DNA of 64,000 bases from Haloarchaeobius iranensis (GTDB lineage: Archaea; Halobacteriota; Halobacteria; Halobacteriales; Natrialbaceae): NCBI RefSeq assembly GCF_900103505.1, contig NZ_FNIA01000003.1, positions 62,001-126,000 of the forward strand, written 5' to 3'. Position numbers and translations under genes: made by a program. Under the pieces are notes generated by a model. It had not been told where the DNA came from. It made no database searches and saw nothing but the letters and a program-made list of their open reading frames with translations. Below, piece by piece: positions 26,251 to 33,957 of this stretch (position 1 is the stretch's first letter; each line of letters starts with the position of its first letter).

Positions 26251-27078
26251 ATGGAAGGGACGACAGCAAGGAGGGGGAGGGAATCGTTCGTCGACCAGCT
26301 ACGCCGCCCGGAGTACACGGGCGAGAACCGCTGCATACCGTGTACCGTGACGAACCTCGGTATCGCTGGCGTGCTCTCGGCGGGGGCGTTCCTGCTTTCG
26401 CCAGCGCTCGCCGCCGGGGTCGCCCTGCTCTCGGCGACGGCGATCTACCTGCGGGGGTACCTCGTGCCGGGCACGCCCGAACTCACGAAGCGGTACTTCC
26501 CGGCCCGGTTGCTGGCGCTGTTCGACGAGGGACCGGCCGGATTCGACGCCGGCTCGTTCGCGGTCGAGTCGGAGCTGCTGCGTGCCGCGGCGGTGGTGCC
26601 GGCCGGTGACGACCTAAACCTCGACCCGGCGTTCGCCGCGGCGTGGTACGCGGAGATGGAGACGCTGACGGACAGGGCGAGCCAGCGCACGGCGCTGGCC
26701 GCACTGACGGAGCTCGACGTCGAGGCCCTCCGGCTCGACGCCCGCCCGGGTCGGTTCGTCGCCTGGTACGACGGCGAGTGGATCGGACAGTGGGAATCCC
26801 GTTCGGCGTTCGTCGCTGACGTGGCCGCTGCCCCGGTGGTCGCCGCACGGCTCGACGACTGGGAGACGATGCCGGTCGCGTACCGGAGCGAACTGCTGGC
26901 CGGACTCCGGCTGTTCCTGGACCGGTGTCCGACCTGCGGCGGCGACGTCGCCTTCGGCACCGACGTCGTCGAGTCCTGCTGCCGGTCGTACGACGTGGTC
27001 GCGGCCAACTGCGTGGACTGTGACGCGCGGCTGTTCGAGGTGCCCCTCGACGAGTCGATGGCCGCGATGCCGGCCTGA
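26251..27078 (+). CDS. Haloarchaeal membrane protein with C-terminal zinc ribbon
   Basis: A 275-residue protein. The opening (RRPEYTGENRCIPCTVTNL, residues 18-36) has a paired-Cys motif that I recall from other haloarchaeal proteins, which supports the ATG at 26251 over an internal start. Two hydrophobic segments follow (~38-75), then a long alpha/beta cytoplasmic part. The C-terminal zinc ribbon uses CPTCGGDV, a CC pair and CVDCDARLFE. Function unknown; the adjacent DUF7344-type gene is divergent. Confidence 0.78.
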   Translation: MEGTTARRGRESFVDQLRRPEYTGENRCIPCTVTNLGIAGVLSAGAFLLSPALAAGVALLSATAIYLRGYLVPGTPELTKRYFPARLLALFDEGPAGFDAGSFAVESELLRAAAVVPAGDDLNLDPAFAAAWYAEMETLTDRASQRTALAALTELDVEALRLDARPGRFVAWYDGEWIGQWESRSAFVADVAAAPVVAARLDDWETMPVAYRSELLAGLRLFLDRCPTCGGDVAFGTDVVESCCRSYDVVAANCVDCDARLFEVPLDESMAAMPA

Positions 27079-27227
27079 GGGGGCGATTTTTCGGATAGTC
27101 GAATCCCGCCAGTGGTTATCTCAGCTACGGGTTCGGCTGGCTGGACCGGTCGATAGAGACATTCGTTCTGTCCGGTGCCACCCCGCAATGGTTATGCAGT
27201 GGAGCGAGCGATGTTCGGCCACGTACA

Positions 27228-27803
27228 GTGTCTCCGATTCGCTATCGACGGAAACGGACCCGGGTGGATAGTACGGAGGTACTTCGGCAGTGGATACGCT
27301 GTGAGGCTCGAAAACGAGAGTATCCGACCGCCGATCCAGCCGGGTGGGACAGCGAGCGACTTGGCGCAGAACTCGAAACGACGTACGACGAACCAGTCCA
27401 GTACGCAACATTCAGAGCGCCAGCGTGGACGACACTCGTCGTGAGCGGTTCCGAACTCGGGAAGTTCGACCCGTACCCCAGCATCGGTTGCAACTGGCTC
27501 ACTGGTGGCAGAACGCTCGCCGGTGCCGTCGATAGACTCCAGGCCGGAGCGTTCGACGACGAACTCCCGGACTTTGTCGAGAAGATTTCGACGCTCCGTC
27601 GACAGTTCCCCGATCACGGGTTCGGTCCGGTCATCGTCCGACAGTACGAGGAGTGCTGGCCACCGGTGACCCTCGACGGGAATCATCGGGCCTGGGCGGC
27701 TATTCTGGCGGCAAGAGATGGCCTGGACGTTGAGCTGGACGTCCACGTCGGTCACGAATCGCCGCTGGAAGAGCTCCCGTTCGAGCAGGTGACCACGACG
27801 TAG
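27228..27803 (+). CDS. Unknown protein with ParB-like DGNHR motif
   Basis: A 191-residue protein starting with GTG at 27228. The segment VTLDGNHRAWAAILAARDG (residues ~150-168) resembles the DGNHR/DGxHR motif of ParB/Srx-like nucleotide-binding folds. Tyr/Trp-rich patches precede it (PPVTLDG, PSIGCNWLTGG). The opposite-strand frame covering the same bases is Arg/Ser-rich and unlikely to be coding. The G+C of the region is a little below its neighbours. It could be a horizontally acquired or fast-evolving gene; no partner is evident. Confidence 0.6.
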   Translation: MSPIRYRRKRTRVDSTEVLRQWIRCEARKREYPTADPAGWDSERLGAELETTYDEPVQYATFRAPAWTTLVVSGSELGKFDPYPSIGCNWLTGGRTLAGAVDRLQAGAFDDELPDFVEKISTLRRQFPDHGFGPVIVRQYEECWPPVTLDGNHRAWAAILAARDGLDVELDVHVGHESPLEELPFEQVTTT

Positions 27804-27906
27804 CATCGGCCAGACGGGTATCGAACGTGTTCGTCCCCGTCTCTGGTACGGTCGCGGCCGTAGGCCGGGTCACCGAAGGAAGCGGGTTTCGGCGCGAGAA
27901 GGGGAC

Positions 27907-28434
27907 TCAGAGCAGCGCGCGCAGCAGGCCACCACGCTGGCCCCAGAGCTGGTAGGCCGAGGAGATGGCGAAGGTCGCGAGGAACGCGGAGGCCAAGGCC
28001 AGCGGCGGCATCGCGGCGACGACTGGGACGCTCGCGAGGGCGGCGACCACGAGGAACAGCCCGACAACCCCGAGGGCACGGTAGTACTCGGCCCAGCTGA
28101 CGCCGAAGGCGGCCGTCATGGTCATGTAGCGCTCGACCTCACGAGCGGAGTCGAGGAGCGAGACGAGCTTCCGGTCGGCGTCGTACGCCAGGACCCCGGC
28201 CTCGTCGAGCATTGGCAGGTGGGTCTGGTGGAGCGACACGTACACCGTGTGCCGCACACAGCGTGGGGCCGGGTCCTCCCCCGATTCGACCGTCGCGATG
28301 GCCTCGGCGAGGTCGCGGAGCGCGACGCGCTCGTCGTGGCGTCGCAGATACTCCAGCGTGTGGCGGCGGCGTGTGTTGCTGAGAATGGTAAAAACGTCCG
28401 AATCGGGTACTTCGCGTGTCTTGTTGAGTAACAT
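27907..28434 (-). CDS. DUF7344-type HTH membrane-linked regulator (second copy)
   Basis: A 175-residue paralogue of the protein at 25352-26002. The winged helix (VFTILSNTRRRHTLEYLRRH, then VYVSLHQTHLPMLDEAGVLAYD) covers residues ~12-115, and two membrane helices end the protein. An alternative ATG four codons upstream (28446) exists. It is divergent from the SipW-type locus, with 551 bp between them, and might regulate that locus; this is only context. Confidence 0.83.
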   Translation of the reverse strand: MLLNKTREVPDSDVFTILSNTRRRHTLEYLRRHDERVALRDLAEAIATVESGEDPAPRCVRHTVYVSLHQTHLPMLDEAGVLAYDADRKLVSLLDSAREVERYMTMTAAFGVSWAEYYRALGVVGLFLVVAALASVPVVAAMPPLALASAFLATFAISSAYQLWGQRGGLLRALL

Positions 28435-28985
28435 TGTCCCCCCCATGACGCGCCGAAACGCGTCGTCGAACGTACGGTACACGCGCGGGGGGAATAGGTA
28501 TGGAGAGCGGACAGCGGTGGGGCGGTACGAGCAGGACCGTCCTTCAAGCGTGAATTTTCGGGGAGGTACGCTCGCTCGAACCGGCAGGAACCTCAATCCA
28601 GTACTGAGTCTGCCAGTACGGTCACCGTGTCTGTCTGTGACGAGTTTCTCGCCAAAATCGATAGACTGCGGCACTCTAACGGCTCCAACGACCTCCGCAG
28701 GGGCGTCCTACCAGTTCCGGCAAGCTAGGTGGTAGCAGGACCGGACCGGAAAGCAACGAGTCACTGAGAAGACGAAAGGAGAACATAAGTAATACGATAG
28801 GTGTCGGAGGTGGAGGTAGCCCGTCGAAGGGGGACCGGCACGTCGAGGGCATTCGGGGTGCGACGGGACCGTCGCTCACCGACCCTCGCGTGATGGCGTA
28901 CACAGGCGGGCTCACATCGACTTGGAATGGCACACGGATGGTTCGACTCCGTCACCAGGTCTTCCCCATGGGGGGAGCATATACA
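28435..28985. other. Divergent promoter region of the surface-protein locus
   Basis: A 551-bp non-coding stretch. Left part: promoter of the DUF7344-type gene. A TATA-like CATAAGTAATAC at 28784-28795 could start the rightward transcript near 28820, giving a leader of ~165 nt. In that leader lie a hairpin GCGACG-GGAC-CGTCGC (28860-28875) and the first structured leader element (28919-28978). Confidence 0.55.
28919..28978 (+). ncRNA. tRNA-like structured leader, copy 1
   Basis: The outer stem GACTTGG (28919-28925) pairs with CCAGGTC (28955-28961). The inner T-arm-like hairpin is GATGG-TTCGACT-CCGTC (28937-28953, one G-U pair). A second hairpin, CCCC (28964-28967) with the G run 28970-28975, covers part of the GGAG ribosome-binding site. 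The start codon follows 8 nt later at 28986. Outer-stem bases differ from copies 2-4 by compensatory changes. Confidence 0.7.
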
Positions 28986-30311
28986 ATGACAAACGAAAGA
29001 CAACACCTCTCTCGGCGGACCGTCCTCGCTGGCCTCGGCACCGTCGGTGTCGCAGCTGCGGGCGCGGGTCTCGGTACTACTGCACTCTTCAACGACCGCG
29101 AGGGATTCATCGGCAACTCCCTCGCAGCCGGTTCGCTCGACCTCCTGCTCGACTACAAGGCGACCTACGACGGCCCGAACGGCGTCGAGGTCCTCGGACA
29201 GCAGCCCACCCCGGCGGAAGAACAGGCCTGGGAGGACCAGTTCGGCGGCGAGATAGACTACTGCTCCGAGGATGGCCAGGCACTCCTCATCAACGGCACC
29301 GATATCCCCGTCTTCGGGCTCGACGACGTCAAGCCCGGTGACTCCGGCGAGGTCACCGTCAGCCTCCACATCTGTGACAACCCCGCGTGGGTGACGATGT
29401 CCGGCTCCATGTACGACAACCTGGAGAACGGCCAGACCGAGCCCGAACTCGCCGACGAGGGCGAGGACACCGACGGCGTCGGCGAGCTCGCCGACCACAT
29501 CGAGGTCACCATGTGGTACGACCCGAACTGCAACAACGTCCTCGACGACGGTGAAGTGGTCCTCTTCGAGGGGAGCATGACCGATGCCTTCGCGGCGCTC
29601 GAGGCCGGCATCGGCCTCGACGGCGACGCAAGCACACCCGAGTTCGACCCGGTCCCCGGGGCGAGCACGTACTGCATCGGCTTCTACTGGGAGCTGCCCG
29701 TCGACGTGGGCAACGAGGTCCAGACCGACTCCGTCAGCTTCGACCTGGTCTTCGACGCCGAACAGTCGCGGCACAACCCCGCCGTGACGACCAGCCAGGG
29801 CGAGGGTTTCGAGCCGTTCCAGCAGTCCTCGTTCGCACGGGCTCGCTACGGCGGCACCAACACCTGGGAACTCGCGGTCGGCACCGCACCCGGTAACGCC
29901 GACGAGGCGGACTACACCTGGACCTCCGGTGCGACCGTCCCGTTCGCCTACGAGTACGACGGCGTCGGCTCTGCAACCTTCACTGTCGACAGCGTGACCG
30001 TCGCCGACTCGATTCCGGCACCTGCCGGACGCTTCGCGTTCGTCGGCAAGGCCGACGAGGCGACCGTCACAGTCGAGAACCTCGCGCTCTCCGTCGACGG
30101 CGACCCGATCAGCCTGGTCGGTCCCGGCACGATGACCGCGTCGAACGACGACGACGGCACGGAGCGCGACATCCAGCACCTCGTCGTCAACACGAGCGCG
30201 GCACAGGTCACCCAGCCGTTCACCGTGACCGGCGACCTGACCGGAACGGTACAGGGCGACTACGACACCTCCGCGGAGGAGGGCATCGCCCTCGACCTGG
30301 TCTTCGAGTAG
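28986..30311 (+). CDS. SipW/TasA-type exported protein with extra C-terminal beta domain
   Basis: A 441-residue exported protein. The signal region combines a Tat motif (SRRTVLAGLG, residues ~9-18) with the SipW-type cleavage context (LGTTALFNDREGFIGNSLAAGSLDL). The mature N-terminal domain (to ~residue 260) is a TasA/camelysin-like beta sandwich with the shared landmarks HICDNPAW, WYDPNCNN and VGNEVQTDSVSFDLVFDAEQSRHN. A further ~170-residue Thr/Val/Ala-rich beta domain follows that its two tandem paralogues lack. It has no vWA insert. Its leader carries structured element copy 1. It is probably a cell-surface or filament subunit. Confidence 0.88.
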   Translation: MTNERQHLSRRTVLAGLGTVGVAAAGAGLGTTALFNDREGFIGNSLAAGSLDLLLDYKATYDGPNGVEVLGQQPTPAEEQAWEDQFGGEIDYCSEDGQALLINGTDIPVFGLDDVKPGDSGEVTVSLHICDNPAWVTMSGSMYDNLENGQTEPELADEGEDTDGVGELADHIEVTMWYDPNCNNVLDDGEVVLFEGSMTDAFAALEAGIGLDGDASTPEFDPVPGASTYCIGFYWELPVDVGNEVQTDSVSFDLVFDAEQSRHNPAVTTSQGEGFEPFQQSSFARARYGGTNTWELAVGTAPGNADEADYTWTSGATVPFAYEYDGVGSATFTVDSVTVADSIPAPAGRFAFVGKADEATVTVENLALSVDGDPISLVGPGTMTASNDDDGTERDIQHLVVNTSAAQVTQPFTVTGDLTGTVQGDYDTSAEEGIALDLVFE

Positions 30312-30329
30312 CCGCGCTGCTCGGAGCCT

Positions 30330-30390
30330 GACCCGGATTGGCGCACACGACGGTTCGACTCCGTCGCCGGGTCGTCCCCTAAGGGGGGAG
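30330..30390 (+). ncRNA. tRNA-like structured leader, copy 2
   Basis: The outer stem GACCCGG (30330-30336) pairs with CCGGGTC (30367-30373). The inner hairpin GACGG-TTCGACT-CCGTC is at 30349-30365. CCCC-TAA-GGGG (30376-30386) follows and overlaps the GGGGGGAG purine run that precedes the ATG at 30400. Confidence 0.7.
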
Positions 30391-30399
30391 TACAAACCA

Positions 30400-31887
30400 A
30401 TGACGACCGACAAGCAACACAACATCTCCCGACGGACGGTCCTCGCCGGACTGGGCACCGTCGGCATCGCCGCCGCAGGCGCGGGCCTCGGCACGACCGC
30501 ACTCTTCAGCGACCGCGAAGGCTTCATCGGTAACAGCCTGGGCGCGGGTTCGCTCGACCTGAAGCTCGACTACGAGGCGACCTACCTCGGCGGTGCGGGC
30601 CGGCTCGACGACATCGTCGCCATGGGCTACCCCGACGCCGAGGACCTCGGCGGTGGCCGCTACCTGCTCGACCAGGCACCGCGCCCGGGGGAGGGCCAGG
30701 GCTGGGACGACTACGTGACCGGGGAAGGGTTCGACTTCTGTGCACCCGAGAACGACGAGTTCCTCGTCAACGGCGACGAGATGCCCGTCTTCACGCTCTC
30801 GGACATCAAGCCCGGGGACTGCGGTGAGGTCACCATCAGCTTCCACATCTGTGACAACCCGGCCTGGCTCGACCTCTCCGGGAGCGTCTACGACAACAAC
30901 GAGAACGGCCGGACCGAGCCCGAGAGAGCGGTCGACGAGACCGGTGGGAACCCCGGCTTGGGCATGGGCGAGCTCGCCGACCTCATCGAGGTCTGCGTCT
31001 GGTACGACGAGGACTGCGACAACGTCTACGAGCCCGGCGGCGAGGGCGAAGGACAGGAGCTCGAGGTCGCACTCGTCAGCGACGTCTCCGGCTCGATGAA
31101 CGGGTCGAAGATCGCCGCGCTGCGGAACGCTGCCACCGACTTCGTCGACAACCTCGCACAGCCCGACGAGGTGGCTGCCATCTCGTTCAACTCCGGTTCG
31201 AATCTCGACCAGGCGCTGACGACCAACTACCAGGCCGTCAAGGACGCCATCAACAACTACAGTTCGGGCGGCACGACGAACATGAGCTCCGGCATCATCA
31301 CTGGTGACAACGAGCTGACCAGCGGGGCGAACGCGACGCCGTCGGCGTCGAAGGTCATGATTGTCCTGACCGACGGCGTGGTCAACAGCCCGCCGAGCGC
31401 CGAACAGGCCGCGACCGACGCGAAGAACAACGGTATCCGTATCTTCACCATCGCCCTCGGTGGGGACGCCGACCAGACCTTCCTCGAGAACGACATCGCC
31501 AGCAACCCCGGGGACGCGTTCCTCGCCCCCGACGCTGCCGACCTCGACACCATCTACGAGGAGATCGCACAGATCGTCCTCGAGGGCGAGCAGAAGGTCC
31601 TCTCCGGCACGATGGCCGAGGTGTTCGTCGAGCTCGCAGAGGGTGTCCCGCTCGACGGCGACCGCACCTCCGAGGAGCGCGACCCGTACGCGGCAGTGAC
31701 CACGCAGTGCATCGGCTTCGAGTGGTGCCTGCCCGCCGAGGTGGGCAACGAGGTCCAGACCGACTCCGTCAGCTTCGACCTCGTCGTCGACGCCGAACAG
31801 TCGCGGCACAACGACAACCCCGGTGGTGAGAACAACAGCAGCGACGGTGGCAACAGCACGCCGCCCACGACCACGGCTGCGAACTGA
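30400..31887 (+). CDS. SipW-type exported protein with inserted vWA domain
   Basis: A 495-residue paralogue of the preceding gene, with the same Tat/SipW-type signal (SRRTVLAGLG; GTTALFSDREGFIGNS). The beta-sandwich landmarks are split: between WYDEDCDN (~residue 205) and LSGTMAEVFVELAEG (~400) a complete von Willebrand A domain is inserted. It has a full MIDAS set (DVSGSMNGS; Thr in GGTTNMSSG; LTDGVVNS). The tail is Asn/Ser/Thr-rich with several N-glycosylation sequons. Metal-dependent adhesion to a partner is the likely role. It lies 88 bp after the upstream gene, with leader copy 2 between them. Confidence 0.9.
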   Translation: MTTDKQHNISRRTVLAGLGTVGIAAAGAGLGTTALFSDREGFIGNSLGAGSLDLKLDYEATYLGGAGRLDDIVAMGYPDAEDLGGGRYLLDQAPRPGEGQGWDDYVTGEGFDFCAPENDEFLVNGDEMPVFTLSDIKPGDCGEVTISFHICDNPAWLDLSGSVYDNNENGRTEPERAVDETGGNPGLGMGELADLIEVCVWYDEDCDNVYEPGGEGEGQELEVALVSDVSGSMNGSKIAALRNAATDFVDNLAQPDEVAAISFNSGSNLDQALTTNYQAVKDAINNYSSGGTTNMSSGIITGDNELTSGANATPSASKVMIVLTDGVVNSPPSAEQAATDAKNNGIRIFTIALGGDADQTFLENDIASNPGDAFLAPDAADLDTIYEEIAQIVLEGEQKVLSGTMAEVFVELAEGVPLDGDRTSEERDPYAAVTTQCIGFEWCLPAEVGNEVQTDSVSFDLVVDAEQSRHNDNPGGENNSSDGGNSTPPTTTAAN

Positions 31888-31939
31888 ACCGACCGAAGAC
31901 TGACTGCCTCGACCGTCGTGCCTCGGGGGGCGCGACGGT

Positions 31940-32010
31940 GGCCCACCGGTCACAGGGACCGACGACGACGGTTCGACTCCGTCGGTGGGCCGTTCCCCGA
32001 AAGGGGGGAG
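31940..32010 (+). ncRNA. tRNA-like structured leader, copy 3
   Basis: The outer stem GGCCCACC (31940-31947) pairs with GGTGGGCC (31984-31991), 8 bp of quite different sequence from copies 1, 2 and 4. The inner hairpin GACGG-TTCGACT-CCGTC is at 31967-31983, directly abutting the outer stem as in a tRNA. The linker here is longer and can form GGTC/GACC. The ribosome-site hairpin is CCCC-GAAA-GGGG (31995-32006) with a GNRA tetraloop; the ATG follows at 32022. Confidence 0.7.
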
Positions 32011-32021
32011 TACACAGACAA

Positions 32022-33542
32022 ATGACCGAAAAGAAGACGTACGACATCACCCGGCGGACGGTCCTCGCGGGCCTGGGAACCGCCGGCATCGCGGCGGCCG
32101 GCGCGGGCCTCGGCACGACTGCACTGTTCAACGACCGCGAGGGGTTCGTCGGCAACAGTCTCGCTGCTGGTCGGCTGGACCTCCAGCTCGACTACAAGGC
32201 CACCTACGACGGCCCGAACGGACTCGAGATGATCGGACAGGCACCGACCGAGCAGCAGCTCATCGACCAGGGCCTCGTCGGTATGGCCGAGGGCCCGATG
32301 ACCTGGGAGGAGCGCGCGGACCTCGGGTTCGCCTGTGACACCGAGGGGTTCATCGACGGCGACGCGATGCCGGTCTTCGAGCTCGACGACGTCAAGCCCG
32401 GGGACTGCGGTGAGGTGACCGTCAGTCTCCACATCTGTGACAACCCCGCCTACCTCTGGATGCGCGGGAGCGTCTACGACGACCTCGACAACGGACTCAC
32501 CGAGCCCGAGGGCGAGGTCGACGACACGCCCGACGTGGGCGAGCTCGCCGAGAACATCGACGTCACCCTCTGGTACGACGAGGACTGCTCGAACACCATC
32601 ACCGAGGGCGTCGGCACGAGCGACATCCTCGTCGTGCAGGACGTCTCCGGCTCGATGGAGTACGACCAGTACGGCGGTGAGATCTCCGACGGCCAGGGTG
32701 GCACGACCACGAAGCTCGCCGTCGCCAAGGACGCGATGGGCGACTTCGCCACCATCGTCTTCGACGAGACCGCCGACACCGAAGTCGGCGTGTTCACCTT
32801 CGGCAACGAGGACTACATCGGCGACGCACAGGCACCGGGCATCGCGTTCGGGCCCTCGGGGACCGAGGCCGACGTGCAGAACGCAATCGGGAACATCCAG
32901 GCGGTCCCGCAGGGCGTGACCGGTACGGCCCTCGGGCTCGCGGTGCAGGAGGGCGACGACTACCTCAGCGCGAACGCCCGCACCGGTGCACAGAAGATCA
33001 TGATCCTGCTCACCGACGGCGAGCAGTTCGCGAGCAGCGTCGACGAGCTCCAGGCCGCCAACGACGCCAAGGCCGGCGGCACCCGCATCATCGTCATCGA
33101 CATCAACGACCCGGGCGACGGCGAGCCGCAGCTGCTTCGGGACATGGCCGGGACGACGGTCAACAACCCCGGTGACGGCGACGGGACCGACTACTACAAC
33201 ACGTCGGCGGACGACCTCGCAGTCGTCCTTCCCGTCATCTATCAGTCGATCATCGAGTCCGTCGTCGTCGGCGAGGTGGTGTTCTTCGAGGGCACCCTGG
33301 CCGAGTTGAACGACGCGGCGTCGGGCGGCCTCAAGCTGGAGGCGCTCCCGCTGCTGGCCCAGGCCAGCGACGGGGACGAGTACTGCTTCCTGCCGGGCAC
33401 CCACTGCGTCGCGATGGAGTGGTGCATCCCGCGCGAGGTGGGCAACGAGATACAGACCGACTCCGTGACGTTCGACCTGGAGTTCGCCGCCATCCAGTGC
33501 CGGCACAACGGCGAGAACGCCAACCCGTTCGGGGCCGCCTGA
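32022..33542 (+). CDS. SipW-type exported protein with inserted vWA domain (second)
   Basis: A 506-residue paralogue. The Tat motif here is TRRTVLAGLG, and GTTALFNDREGFVGNS marks the SipW-type cleavage region. The vWA domain is inserted at the same place, between WYDEDCSN and VVFFEGTLAELND, with MIDAS residues in DVSGSMEYD, GVTGTALG and LTDGEQF. The C-terminus keeps VGNEIQTDSVTFDLEF. The two vWA inserts are clearly diverged from each other, so the duplication is not recent. Leader copy 3 lies directly upstream, with a strong purine-rich ribosome site. Confidence 0.9.
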   Translation: MTEKKTYDITRRTVLAGLGTAGIAAAGAGLGTTALFNDREGFVGNSLAAGRLDLQLDYKATYDGPNGLEMIGQAPTEQQLIDQGLVGMAEGPMTWEERADLGFACDTEGFIDGDAMPVFELDDVKPGDCGEVTVSLHICDNPAYLWMRGSVYDDLDNGLTEPEGEVDDTPDVGELAENIDVTLWYDEDCSNTITEGVGTSDILVVQDVSGSMEYDQYGGEISDGQGGTTTKLAVAKDAMGDFATIVFDETADTEVGVFTFGNEDYIGDAQAPGIAFGPSGTEADVQNAIGNIQAVPQGVTGTALGLAVQEGDDYLSANARTGAQKIMILLTDGEQFASSVDELQAANDAKAGGTRIIVIDINDPGDGEPQLLRDMAGTTVNNPGDGDGTDYYNTSADDLAVVLPVIYQSIIESVVVGEVVFFEGTLAELNDAASGGLKLEALPLLAQASDGDEYCFLPGTHCVAMEWCIPREVGNEIQTDSVTFDLEFAAIQCRHNGENANPFGAA

Positions 33543-33957
33543 GCGGGCACCGACCGGCTCGTTCGAGCCGAAGCTCCATCCCATAGCGAGACGACGGCCG
33601 GGGCCGTCGCCGCCCACGCCGACCCGGACGGGTACACGACGGTTCGACTCCGTCACCGGGTCCTCCCCGCGGACGGGGATACCACTCGATGCGCCGACAG
33701 ACGATGCCGCCAACCGGGCGTCGCCGACGTCGCTTCGGGCGAACGGTTCCAGGGTCGCCGTACCGGACGGCAGGGTCGGCCGACCGCTCTCCGAGCGGCC
33801 GGTAGTGGTCCACGTCCGGCTGGCGAGCGACCCATACCTAAACCCGTTGCTGTCCTTTCGACAGGCGAGAAACGACGACGAGGACTGCCGACCGGGGGTC
33901 GGACGAACGGGTCACGTCGTCGAGTCCGACACGCCGCCTGGGGGCGGCAGGGGGGAA
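33543..33957. other. Intergenic region with orphan leader
   Basis: A 415-bp gap. It holds structured leader copy 4, followed by a 38-codon Arg-rich frame (33689-33805) that does not resemble the SipW-type proteins. A further hairpin GCCGCC-TGGG-GGCGGC (33932-33947) comes just before the GGGGGG ribosome site of the next gene. The region looks like the remains of a deleted cassette. Confidence 0.5.
33621..33679 (+). ncRNA. tRNA-like structured leader, copy 4 (orphan)
   Basis: The outer stem GACCCGG (33621-33627) pairs with CCGGGTC (33656-33662). The inner hairpin GACGG-TTCGACT-CCGTC is at 33638-33654. A third hairpin TCCCC/GGGGA (33664-33668 with 33675-33679) has a six-base loop. Stems are kept, although no SipW-type gene follows the ATG at 33689. 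Confidence 0.65.

Noticed and set aside
27192-27806. Minus-strand frame opposite the DGNHR gene
   Set aside because: Its composition is rich in Arg, Ser and Cys, and the plus-strand frame has the recognisable motif.
28937-33654. The GGTTCGACTCC copies as integrase attachment-site remnants of a tRNA 3' end
   Set aside because: No integrase is nearby, the copies sit precisely ahead of paralogous genes, and the flanking outer stem covaries, which att repeats would not do.
28919-33680. The T-arm-like elements as real tRNA genes
   Set aside because: There is room for only 10-19 nt between the outer stem and the T-arm, so no D arm and no anticodon arm can fit.
33689-33805. 38-codon frame after leader copy 4 as a real gene
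   Set aside because: It has no signal peptide or similarity to the other cassettes and is dominated by Arg; kept only as part of the orphan-leader observation.
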